A stretch of DNA of 9,138 nt from an uncultured Eggerthellaceae bacterium (GTDB lineage Bacteria; Actinomycetota; Coriobacteriia; Coriobacteriales; Eggerthellaceae): positions 1 through 9,138 of the forward strand of contig CAKTVK010000077.1 in the NCBI GenBank assembly GCA_934623455.1. The letters run 5' to 3'. Every line of letters starts with the position of its first letter. Position 1 is the first letter of the stretch. The notes beneath the pieces were generated by a model. The model searched no databases, was not told the origin of the DNA, and worked only from the letters and a program-made list of their open reading frames with translations. Of this stretch, positions 1 through 6,470 are shown piece by piece. A program made the position numbers and the translations under genes.

Positions 1-199
1 GCTAAGACCGGCAGCTTCCGTTCAATCGAAAAAAGGATGCTAGCGTAACTCGATCACCTCCAGCCTTGGCACCTTGGATATCCTTTTCGGTAACGTCCCT
101 TGACAACCATTCCTGCGATTATTACTTTCAGAGTAGTTAGCTGCATATCCGCCCGACATTCAATTGTCCTAGTCACAAACAACATTCAAACGAGGTTAC
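1..199. other. Left-edge intergenic stretch, no gene identified
   Basis: No coding region can be supported here. A plus-strand frame open from base 1 closes at the TAA at 46-48 and could be the last residues of a gene cut by the window edge, but 15 codons are too few to tell. The rest is upstream region for the lactonase-like gene at 201 and holds its candidate promoter. Confidence 0.4.
100..128 (+). promoter_or_regulatory. Candidate sigma-70 promoter of the lactonase-like gene
   Basis: A perfect -35 box TTGACA lies at 100-105. With 17 bases of spacing the -10 would be TACTTT at 123-128, a poor match. A better -10 (TATTAC, 120-125) would leave only 14 bases of spacing. The predicted start of transcription near 135 gives a leader of about 65 bases. 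The -35 overlaps ACAACCATT (103-111), which also occurs in the dyad upstream of the Mo enzyme gene. Confidence 0.35.
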
Positions 200-200
200 T

Positions 201-1259
201 ATGAAAGATAGTTCAAGACACAATGGTTTACAAATCGCCGCTGATACCAACTCTTTAAATCAAGGATGCACAAACTACTGCGATAGCGCAGGCAGCGTTT
301 TTTCGGACGAAGCAACCAAACATCCCCTACCCTACGATCTTTCCCATGTGAAAAAGATAATCGCGGAGCCCTGGATTACCGTCTCTAACGGCGAAAGCGA
401 TTTCCTTGAAGGTCCCGTATGCGACAAAAATGGAAACCTAATCCTTTGCCACCGGTTCATCCAGGATCGAACCATGATTTCGCGCATTCTTAAAGTAGAT
501 ACTGAAGGCAATATATCGGTGCTATTCGAATCGGACCCCGGCATTCTGCTCAACGGTCTTGCTCTTCACAAAGACGGACGCATATTTGCCGCCGACGTCT
601 TAGGGAGTATTTTATCCTTCGACGAAAACGGCAAGAAGCTTACGCAAATACCCGCCGAATACAACGGAAAGAAAATAATGCCCAACGATTTAGTATTTGG
701 AAAAAACGGCGATCTTTATGTGACAGACTTCACCGGAAACGCTGTAAGCCCAACAGGTGGAGTATATCGTATTACTTCCGAAAGCGAATACACGACCATT
801 GTCCCCTTCCGGGAAAACATGTGCACAGGCAATGGAATCGCATTCGCTCCTGACTTCGACTGCATCTGGGTTGCAGAAACCGCACTCAACCGCATCGATC
901 GCATACGAGTGAACACAGATGGGACAAATAGAGGATCGTTTCTTGACCCCTGCGTCGTGTATCAAGGAATAGGCATCGCAGGACCCGATGGCACCAGAAC
1001 AGACGAATGCGGCAATATTTATCAAGTGTTCAATCCCGGCGGATACGCCGCCGTTCTTAATAGCTCTGCAATCCCCGTTGCTGTTATCGTGTTGTCGGAC
1101 CGTGAAAAAGGCGATGGACTTACCACAACATCCTTGGCAATCAGCTATGCCGATAAAACGGGCTATTTCTTGTCTTGCGGCAGTAGAGGCACCGTTATTT
1201 ATAAATTCACAGCGTTGGCACCTGCAGCACCAAGCTTTTACACGCTCACAAGCGAATAG
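201..1259 (+). CDS. SMP-30/gluconolactonase-like beta-propeller lactonase
   Basis: A 352-residue protein with the repeat pattern of the SMP-30/gluconolactonase/Drp35 six-bladed propeller family, metal-dependent enzymes that hydrolyse lactones. Visible blades include the strands around LNGLALHKDGRIFAAD (about 117), PNDLVFGKNGDLYVTD (161) and GNGIAFAPD (210). By family alignment the metal ligands would be E70 (in EGP), N211 and D263 (in GPDG), with N162 (PND) as a substrate-contact residue; all are present. Residues 1-45 are a polar extension before the propeller without a signal peptide, so the protein is probably cytoplasmic. The ATG at 201 has GAGG at 192-195, five bases upstream, which supports this start. 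It converges on the MFS gene at 1474, with a hairpin terminator between. The substrate is unknown. A lactone of a plant phenolic would fit the neighbours, but that is inference. Confidence 0.85.
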   Translation: MKDSSRHNGLQIAADTNSLNQGCTNYCDSAGSVFSDEATKHPLPYDLSHVKKIIAEPWITVSNGESDFLEGPVCDKNGNLILCHRFIQDRTMISRILKVDTEGNISVLFESDPGILLNGLALHKDGRIFAADVLGSILSFDENGKKLTQIPAEYNGKKIMPNDLVFGKNGDLYVTDFTGNAVSPTGGVYRITSESEYTTIVPFRENMCTGNGIAFAPDFDCIWVAETALNRIDRIRVNTDGTNRGSFLDPCVVYQGIGIAGPDGTRTDECGNIYQVFNPGGYAAVLNSSAIPVAVIVLSDREKGDGLTTTSLAISYADKTGYFLSCGSRGTVIYKFTALAPAAPSFYTLTSE

Positions 1260-1374
1260 ACAACTCGCATCAGCCCTCTGCGCCATAAACACGCGATAAC
1301 CGCTCTTGATAACCGGAGCGCGCACGCAATGTCCAATCGGAACATCGTGAATAAAATCTAGCCGAACCAAAACC

Positions 1375-1404
1375 AAGCCCCCCATCGAATGACGAGGGGC
1401 TTTT
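1375..1404 (+). terminator. Hairpin terminator in the convergent gap
   Basis: AAGCCCC (1375-1381) pairs with GGGGCTT (1396-1402). A further TCG/CGA pairing (1385-1387 with 1393-1395) lies inside the loop, and T residues follow to 1404. It lies about 115 bases past the lactonase-like gene. The complement of AACCAAAACC upstream gives a looser T-rich tract, so it may also stop transcription of the minus-strand MFS gene. Confidence 0.65.
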
Positions 1405-1473
1405 CGTAAGCCATTCTTGCGTAAGCATACTAGAAGCGTCAAATCACAACGCAAAATATCACGCTTGCATGCA

Positions 1474-2715
1474 CTACTCTTTCTTTTCCTTCTTCATAGG
1501 GCTAGTGGCAACGGCGATAAGCATGAAGATCATCGCAACGATTGCCAAACAAGCCAGCAAGGCAAAAGAGTTGAAATACCCCAGCGCGCCGATGATAGCC
1601 GCAAGACCACTTAGAACGAAGACGGAGCCCAGGTAGAAGCCTGCAACGCCGCCGGAGTTGATGCCCGTGTAATCCTTCATGCCGTACAGGTCGGGCACGA
1701 ACAGGCCGGGGATCATGGCCGCGTAGGAGATAAATGCGCACAGGATCATTCCGATGAACGCGAACGCGATGATTCCGGTCTGGCTCCAGATGAGAAGCAT
1801 TACCATGCCAATAGCAAATCCCAGGTAAATGCACATACTCATAACCTTAAGACCAAGCTTCTTCACCAAGAAGCCGGAAGCCAGCTTGAGCACGGCCGCC
1901 GAGTAAGAGTACACGCTCAAAAGGAGCGCAGCCGTAGTTGCAGCCATGCCAAACGAGGTGTAGTAAACCGACGAATAAGACTGAACGCCCGTAGCGCACC
2001 AGGCAATGCAGAACATCGCGATAAGGAAGCAGAAGATCGAAGGACCCTTCTTTAAGGTCTCGGCAAACGTGAAGCCGGGAACTTCGGATGCGACCTCTTC
2101 CTTCTTTTCCGCAGAAGACTCCTTTGGCGCCATCTTTTTGCGCGGAACCTTGCCGATAAGAACAAAGTTACACAGAGCGCCGATCACAACAATGCCCACG
2201 GCATAAACAGTAAAGAGCGTCTGGTAAGGTATCGAGCTCAAAAGGAAACCCGTAATAGCAACCCACGTTGCCACCAAAAGTGCGGTGATGCCGCCAACCA
2301 CGCCAAATGTCTTCTGGGTGTCCTTGCCCCAGAACGGAGCGATAACACCACCCGCAGAGGCATACGTTGCTACAGCCAAAACAATGCCATTCAGCACATT
2401 CGCAACAATCCACATGGGAAGCGATGTTGCCGTGCCAATCAGGTAAATGGTGAAGCCAGAACATATAGAACCAATAAGCATGCACCACTTGGCACCTATA
2501 AGATCAATAATCTTAATACCCAAAACGCTCATGATGAACGAAAGGATCGTTGCGATAGTGGGGCCAATCATGAACGTTGCCAACGTGACGTTCATACCCT
2601 TGAGGAGAAATGGGACAATAGCATTGCAAACCGTCGTACCACCTGTTGCAGTGGCAAGGATAATTGTTACGCCGATTGCAACGGAAATTTTTCTGCCAGT
2701 ACTGTATTGCTCCAT
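1474..2715 (-). CDS. MFS transporter (carrier 1, downstream of the Mo enzyme)
   Basis: A 413-residue integral membrane protein with about 12 hydrophobic segments in two six-helix halves. A charged, Lys/Glu-rich cytoplasmic linker separates them at about residues 188-224 (KKMAPKESSAEKKEE), and the C-terminus is basic. This is the standard Major Facilitator layout, and the length is usual. An in-frame ATG at 2734-2736 would add seven residues but has no ribosome binding site. AAGGAG lies inside those extra codons, 11 bases before the ATG at 2713-2715, so the shorter start is preferred. It shares strand and direction with the Mo enzyme and ferredoxin genes but is separated from them by a strong hairpin, so it may be expressed at a lower level or from its own promoter. 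It is clearly not a copy of the second MFS gene (6471-7766). It probably moves a small organic anion related to the enzyme's substrate or product; the direction of transport cannot be read. Confidence 0.88.
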   Translation of the reverse strand: MEQYSTGRKISVAIGVTIILATATGGTTVCNAIVPFLLKGMNVTLATFMIGPTIATILSFIMSVLGIKIIDLIGAKWCMLIGSICSGFTIYLIGTATSLPMWIVANVLNGIVLAVATYASAGGVIAPFWGKDTQKTFGVVGGITALLVATWVAITGFLLSSIPYQTLFTVYAVGIVVIGALCNFVLIGKVPRKKMAPKESSAEKKEEVASEVPGFTFAETLKKGPSIFCFLIAMFCIAWCATGVQSYSSVYYTSFGMAATTAALLLSVYSYSAAVLKLASGFLVKKLGLKVMSMCIYLGFAIGMVMLLIWSQTGIIAFAFIGMILCAFISYAAMIPGLFVPDLYGMKDYTGINSGGVAGFYLGSVFVLSGLAAIIGALGYFNSFALLACLAIVAMIFMLIAVATSPMKKEKKE

Positions 2716-2726
2716 ATTTCCGTCGT

Positions 2727-2732
2727 CTCCTT
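2727..2732 (-). promoter_or_regulatory. Ribosome binding site deciding the start of MFS carrier 1
   Basis: AAGGAG on the minus strand ends 11 bases before the ATG at 2713-2715. It would lie inside the coding region if the upstream ATG at 2736 were used. That upstream ATG is preceded only by A/T-rich sequence without a Shine-Dalgarno match. Confidence 0.6.
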
Positions 2733-2792
2733 CCATTGATTAATCATTCTTTTTTAATTGAATTTCATATCGATAATCATTTTCGTGGTCTT

Positions 2793-2832
2793 AAAATTGT
2801 GGCTCTCCGGTTTTTGAACTGAAGAGCCACAA
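2793..2832 (-). terminator. Terminator hairpin after the ferredoxin gene
   Basis: TTGTGGCTCT (2797-2806) pairs perfectly with AGAGCCACAA (2823-2832). After one C/A mismatch the stem continues for five pairs (2808-2812 with 2817-2821) around a TTTG loop. On the minus strand the stem is followed by TTTT (2793-2796). It starts about 36 bases past the ferredoxin stop, so it would end or attenuate the Mo-enzyme transcript before MFS carrier 1. Confidence 0.75.
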
Positions 2833-2867
2833 AACATAACTTGAATTCCGACAGATGCTAGCTGAAT

Positions 2868-3212
2868 CTATGCAGTGTAGATGAGGCAGTGACGACCATC
2901 GGCTTCTTTGACCATTTCAACAAGGGGCCCAATCTTAAGCGCCTTAGTAGTGCAGCCAGACACGCACAGCGGATTCGGATCCTGCGCATAGCATGCAGCA
3001 CACTTATCAAGAACGGGAAACACCAGGTGATGCTGACGCAGGCGTCCGTCCACGTAATACGGATTGCGACGAATAACGCGCATCCAGTCTTCTTTGAAGT
3101 CGTAACGATTGGTCTCGCGGCAGGCGGCCTCGCAGCCATAGCATCCTAGGCAATCGTCAAGGTCTTGCAGAATAGCGATTCCTTCGCCATTTACGCGCTT
3201 TCCGCCTTTCAT
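2868..3212 (-). CDS. Small DmsB-type ferredoxin subunit, two [4Fe-4S] clusters
   Basis: A 114-residue electron-transfer protein. The first cysteine motif is C21-x2-C24-x2-C27-x3-C31, embedded in the DmsB-like context DLDDCLGCYGCEAAC. The second is C71-x2-C74-x8-C83-x3-C87. By the usual cross-pairing these eight cysteines bind two [4Fe-4S] clusters. Family members such as DmsB are close to 200 residues with four clusters. Here the chain ends soon after the second motif, so this is a short form rather than a broken gene: start, stop and both motifs are intact. Its ATG overlaps the enzyme's stop codon by one base (TAATG), with GAGG about nine bases upstream inside the enzyme gene, so the two are translationally coupled and probably form a complex. 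No membrane anchor gene follows, so electrons must come from or go to a soluble or separately encoded partner. Confidence 0.9.
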   Translation of the reverse strand: MKGGKRVNGEGIAILQDLDDCLGCYGCEAACRETNRYDFKEDWMRVIRRNPYYVDGRLRQHHLVFPVLDKCAACYAQDPNPLCVSGCTTKALKIGPLVEMVKEADGRHCLIYTA

Positions 3213-5425
3213 TACATATCACCTCTTCCAGCTTCGATCTTGCACAGAGAAGAACGCATTGCAGTAGCACCGTAGCCAGGCTCTGCAGGATTGGACGGAA
3301 CAAGAACGTTTCCGTTAGCCTTGTCCCAGCCATAACCGGGAAGGCCAAGCTCCTTGCACTCGTCACGCCAGCCAGGACGCGGTATGAACACGCATCCTTC
3401 CTTGCATTCGTAAGTAACCATAGCCTTCGAGATAATCTTTCCACGCGGGGACGATATGGTAATCCACTCGCCATCCGTAATACCATACTTCAATGCGTCT
3501 TCAGGATGCACGAGAACGAACGGATCGGGATACAGCTTGCGCTGAGATGGAATGTTAGTCCACGCAGAATGGAAGAACGAATAAACGCGTATGCCAGTTA
3601 CGGCAGTCAGCGGATACTCTTTCGCAAGTTCGGGAAGATTTTCCGGAGACTCGTAAGGCCAGGTAAAATCAGGCAAAGGATCGTAACCAAAGGCAGCCAG
3701 CGACTCACTCCAGAACTCAATACGACCGGACGGCGTGTTAACGCCGGGTTGACCATCGGGACGAATCTTTCCCAATTTGTACTTCTCGTAGACAACTTCT
3801 CCATCACCAGTGGTCTCAACCATATAACGCCAAGGCTTGGACTGGAATTCATCCCATGTCATATCGTAACCATAGAATTCCTTGAGACGCCAAAGCACCA
3901 TCTCTTTTTCATCAGCCCATGGCCAGTGTTCGGGATCGATGCGCTTGCCCCACTGCAGGAAGAACCACCAGTCATCCTTGCACTCGCCAGGCGCTTTGAC
4001 AGCCTGATCAAAGGTATGAATCAGCGTACCGTCGAGCTCCTCGTCATACGTGCAGCGTTCGGACCAATCGGCTGAAGGCAACAACAGGTCAGCAAGAAGA
4101 GCCGAAGACGAGAAGTAGAAATCCTTCGAGCAAATGAAATCAAGGTTGGGGCTTGTCATTGCTTCGTATGTCTGGTTAGCGTTCTCATAGCACATAACCG
4201 GGTCGTTTGCGATAGCAATATACGCCTTGACCGGGCGCGGCTCACCCGTGATGATCGCACGGAACACTGAATCGGGATCGTTTGAGCGACCGAACACCTT
4301 GTAGAGCGGATGCTCCTCGCCGCCAAAGGTGAACAGCTCGGGACGACCGGGATGCTTTGCAGGATCCCACAAGGTGATTCTGTCGTCGAGCATGACGTCG
4401 AACGAAACGGGTACGGTAATACCGCCCTTCTTATCCAACCAACCGAGCAAGCCTTGCAGGCAAGCAAGAGCGCGACCATTCTGGATAGCGTTGGTATGCA
4501 TGCAGCCAGGCCCAAGGCCAATCATCATGCCAACAGGTCCGTGAGTGCCCATCAAACGAGCGGCGGCGCGGATATCATCGGCGTCCAGGCGGCAAATCTC
4601 GGCGGCGCGCTCGGGCGTCCAGTCCTTGACGCGCTCGGCGAGCTGGTCGAAGCCATAGGTCCACTGGTCAATGAACTCCTTATCGTACCACTCGTTCTCG
4701 ATGACCTCGTGCATGAACGCAAGCGCCAGCGCCGCATCGGTGCCGGGGAACGGCTGCAGCGCAATATCGGCATGCTTGGACATATCCTGGAAGCGAGAGT
4801 CGATAACGATAAGCTTCATCGTCTCGGCCTGTCGTGCATACAAAACACCAGCCCACGCACGCTCCATGGCGGGGTTCTGACCCCACAAAACAACAGTTTC
4901 AGCATTCTTGATATCACCAGAAGCTCCACTGTAAATGCCCAGCGTAAAAGCATTAGGCAAAATGTGCGGCATGAGACACACATGGGTCGGAGTAAGGCTC
5001 CACCCCTCAAGACCGAGCGACGAATTCAAACGGCAATGCCAGTGGTTGGTAGTACGGCCGGTACCCTGACCGGTGATGATTGCTTCAGGACCGTATTCAG
5101 CGATAATCCTCTTGCACTCAGATGCCAGAATATCCAAAGCCTCATCCCAGCTGATGCGCTCGAATTCGCTCTTGCCGCGGTTCTGCGGATTGCGCTCGCC
5201 GTTAGGATCCCAGTCAACGCGCTTCATAGGGTACAAGATACGGTTGTCAAGGTTGTTGTGAACCTCACGCTGGGACATACCAGCGCCGCAAATCGTACCC
5301 CGCGATTTTGGGTTGTCTGGATTGCCTGTAATCTTCACAATCTGATTGTCCTCGTCAGAGTAGACGATAACGCCGCAGCGTGAATGACAGGTAGTGCACA
5401 TGGTTCTCGTCTCTTTTAGTGCCAT
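3212..5425 (-). CDS. Molybdopterin (bis-MGD) oxidoreductase, acetylene-hydratase-like, catalytic subunit
   Basis: A 737-residue DMSO-reductase-superfamily enzyme. C10, C13, C17 and C46 bind an N-terminal [4Fe-4S] cluster. Pterin-binding segments follow, including GTDAALALA (228-236) and NTPSGRIEFWSE (563-574) in the C-terminal MGD-binding domain. Length and architecture resemble Pelobacter acetylene hydratase (730 residues) more than long Tat-exported enzymes. C150 aligns with that enzyme's tungsten ligand Cys141, so Cys is the likely Mo/W ligand. Two differences stand out: the catalytic Asp13 of acetylene hydratase is His14 here, and the Lys/Arg usually two residues after the fourth cluster cysteine is Ala48. 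With C10 so close to the start and no twin-arginine motif, it is cytoplasmic. AGGAGG is well placed, with GGAG seven bases before the ATG. The same broad group includes the catechol dehydroxylases of gut Eggerthellaceae, so a phenolic or other hydroxylated substrate is plausible. The exact reaction is unknown. Confidence 0.9.
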   Translation of the reverse strand: MALKETRTMCTTCHSRCGVIVYSDEDNQIVKITGNPDNPKSRGTICGAGMSQREVHNNLDNRILYPMKRVDWDPNGERNPQNRGKSEFERISWDEALDILASECKRIIAEYGPEAIITGQGTGRTTNHWHCRLNSSLGLEGWSLTPTHVCLMPHILPNAFTLGIYSGASGDIKNAETVVLWGQNPAMERAWAGVLYARQAETMKLIVIDSRFQDMSKHADIALQPFPGTDAALALAFMHEVIENEWYDKEFIDQWTYGFDQLAERVKDWTPERAAEICRLDADDIRAAARLMGTHGPVGMMIGLGPGCMHTNAIQNGRALACLQGLLGWLDKKGGITVPVSFDVMLDDRITLWDPAKHPGRPELFTFGGEEHPLYKVFGRSNDPDSVFRAIITGEPRPVKAYIAIANDPVMCYENANQTYEAMTSPNLDFICSKDFYFSSSALLADLLLPSADWSERCTYDEELDGTLIHTFDQAVKAPGECKDDWWFFLQWGKRIDPEHWPWADEKEMVLWRLKEFYGYDMTWDEFQSKPWRYMVETTGDGEVVYEKYKLGKIRPDGQPGVNTPSGRIEFWSESLAAFGYDPLPDFTWPYESPENLPELAKEYPLTAVTGIRVYSFFHSAWTNIPSQRKLYPDPFVLVHPEDALKYGITDGEWITISSPRGKIISKAMVTYECKEGCVFIPRPGWRDECKELGLPGYGWDKANGNVLVPSNPAEPGYGATAMRSSLCKIEAGRGDM

Positions 5426-5602
5426 TGTTTCACTCCTCCTCTTCCTTCATCGTTTCGCCCTTTGCGTTTACTTTCAGCTGATCCAAACGAAAAAGGCTTT
5501 TATTTCATAGGACGCTGGCGCCATTTCAAACCCCCTCAGAAATGTTGGATTTTACGAATGAACGATTCGCTTTATCCCCATACCAGCGGCCTCTTGAAAC
5601 CA

Positions 5603-5631
5603 ATCATATATTCCAAAAATGAATTCTTCAA
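5603..5631 (-). promoter_or_regulatory. Predicted sigma-70 promoter of the Mo enzyme-ferredoxin genes
   Basis: On the minus strand TTGAAG (5626-5631) and TATGAT (5603-5608) are separated by exactly 17 bases. The -10 matches the consensus at five of six positions and the -35 at four of six. Transcription would start near 5597. The weak -35 fits a promoter that needs an activator, and a dyad lies at the right distance upstream. A second possible -10 (TATAAC, 5642-5647) overlaps this area but has a poor -35. Confidence 0.55.
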
Positions 5632-5651
5632 ACAGCGCTTTGTTATAGGCA

Positions 5652-5670
5652 AAACAACCATTAGTTGTTT
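5652..5670. promoter_or_regulatory. 19-bp dyad, candidate LysR-type operator
   Basis: AAACAAC (5652-5658) and GTTGTTT (5664-5670) are perfect inverted repeats around CATTA. The centre lies about 64 bases upstream of the predicted start of the Mo-enzyme transcript, the usual position of the recognition site of LysR-type activators. The minus-strand core AACTAATGGTTGTT recurs with one change upstream of the LysR gene (8038-8051). It is not a textbook T-N11-A motif. Confidence 0.55.
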
Positions 5671-5754
5671 AAGTAGCTACCGTTTTCCTATACCACTTGC
5701 AACACGAAGCACCAAGCCGTTTCTCCAGTTAGAATTACAAAAAATGTCTTACAA

Positions 5755-6207
5755 TCATCCCGATATCCCAGGTTTTCGCGGCGGCGCTGGCCTACCAGAT
5801 GCACTGCTCTCTGAAGATGCAGCAACACCCTGCGCTTGACACAAATCGTCTTCCCGATACTCCCCCACAGGGACCACTGTTGCGCACAAGTTCTCAGGGT
5901 CGGGATCTTGCGTATGCCGCCCACAAGGAAATCCGCATAAAATATTGCTCCGTCTACAAGGTGCGGGTGTTATTTTTTGCTGGAGAACATCATGGAGATT
6001 GCAACCACACCCTTTGCACAGCCGCGGAGCACCATCGTTCTTTTCATGGAGAAGCTTCTCGGCGTCGGTAAGACGATGTGGCCTCTTCGTAAACATAAGA
6101 TACTCTTCGCGAGACATGCTGTCTGATTTACCGCACTTAGGACAAGTAAACGTAACTATGCTAATAGGCCGACATCTTCCGCACGTTGGAAAACAAATGT
6201 TGCACAT
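5755..6207 (-). CDS. Uncharacterised cysteine-rich (zinc-ribbon-like) protein
   Basis: I do not recognise this 150-residue protein as a named family. It has 14 cysteines. The N-terminus carries C2-x2-C5-x3-C9-x2-C12. C22-P-K-C25-G and C64-K-G-C67-G, 38 residues apart, look like the two knuckles of a zinc ribbon, with C69 next to the second. C84, C91 and C95 (in LCGFPCGR) form another group. Residues from about 112 on are low-complexity and Ser/Pro-rich. There is no signal peptide or membrane segment. The ordered spacing of CxxC pairs and the open frame argue for a real gene, although no strong ribosome binding site precedes the ATG. It lies on the same strand between MFS carrier 2 and the Mo enzyme, suggesting a helper, metal or redox role for that enzyme. 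It could instead be a small regulator. Function not assigned. Confidence 0.65.
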   Translation of the reverse strand: MCNICFPTCGRCRPISIVTFTCPKCGKSDSMSREEYLMFTKRPHRLTDAEKLLHEKNDGAPRLCKGCGCNLHDVLQQKITPAPCRRSNILCGFPCGRHTQDPDPENLCATVVPVGEYREDDLCQAQGVAASSESSASGRPAPPRKPGISG

Positions 6208-6470
6208 GGATAATCACTCTATCTGGATTGATAACAAAAGAACTTGTGATGGAAGCGCCAAGTAGGCAAGTATTTGGGCATGCGGGTATCCATCCTTATC
6301 GCATGAGCCGAACTTTTTCTCGAAATAGAGAGGCCTACAATCCCACCACATTCCCTATGATTTAATGCTCATCCAAAAATCGCTGCGTTATCGGCGTCGT
6401 TGAGCTTGCTTTACTACAAGGGGAACAAGCTCAACGACACTATGCCGACAACAGGGGAAATGAATCTATC
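6208..6470. other. Intergenic region with a long hairpin, between MFS carrier 2 and the cysteine-rich gene
   Basis: No gene is credible here. A small imperfect hairpin (ATGCG/CGCAT arms near 6280-6310) and a large one (6391-6448) are present. I found no convincing promoter for the cysteine-rich gene, only scattered weak matches, so it may depend on read-through from MFS carrier 2. Confidence 0.45.
6391..6448. terminator. Long hairpin after MFS carrier 2, possible terminator
   Basis: GTCGTTGAGCTTG (6396-6408) pairs perfectly with CAAGCTCAACGAC (6426-6438) around a 17-base loop. Flanking TCGGC (6391-6395) and GCCGA (6444-6448) add five more pairs with a five-base bulge on one side. It lies 23 bases past the MFS carrier 2 stop. 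On the minus strand a T-run (TTTTT) follows only about 13 bases after the stem, so it is not a canonical intrinsic terminator. It could instead protect the 3' end of the transcript or be a small repeat element. Confidence 0.5.

Larger units (their letters stand above)
5426..5754. other. Intergenic control region of the Mo-enzyme genes
   Basis: These 329 bases separate the cysteine-rich protein gene from the Mo enzyme gene and hold no credible gene. The stretch at about 5600-5740 is clearly A/T-rich compared with its surroundings. It contains a good minus-strand promoter and a perfect 19-bp dyad, listed separately. The predicted leader of the enzyme transcript is about 170 bases long. I saw no terminator after the cysteine-rich gene, so read-through from upstream is possible. 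Confidence 0.6.

Noticed and set aside
1405..1426. Direct repeat CGTAAGC (1405-1411 and 1420-1426) as a possible attachment site or operator
   Set aside because: Seven bases repeated once in a convergent gap, with no integrase or mobile element nearby.
690..1454. Minus-strand open frame of 254 codons opposite the lactonase-like gene
   Set aside because: It mirrors the propeller gene, has no domain signature and crosses the terminator region.
4310..5383. Long plus-strand open frame (357 codons) opposite the Mo enzyme gene
   Set aside because: It is antisense to a gene with clear family motifs, shows no recognisable domain, and is explained by the codon bias of the real gene on the other strand.
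5430..5450. Six-codon minus-strand mini-frame (Met-Lys-Glu4) ending just before the Mo enzyme start, as a possible leader peptide
   Set aside because: It is simply the purine-rich Shine-Dalgarno tract read as codons, with no ribosome binding site of its own.
5462..5839. Plus-strand 125-codon frame from a TTG in the control region
   Set aside because: No ribosome binding site and no family features; it overlaps the promoter, the dyad and the 3' end of the cysteine-rich gene.
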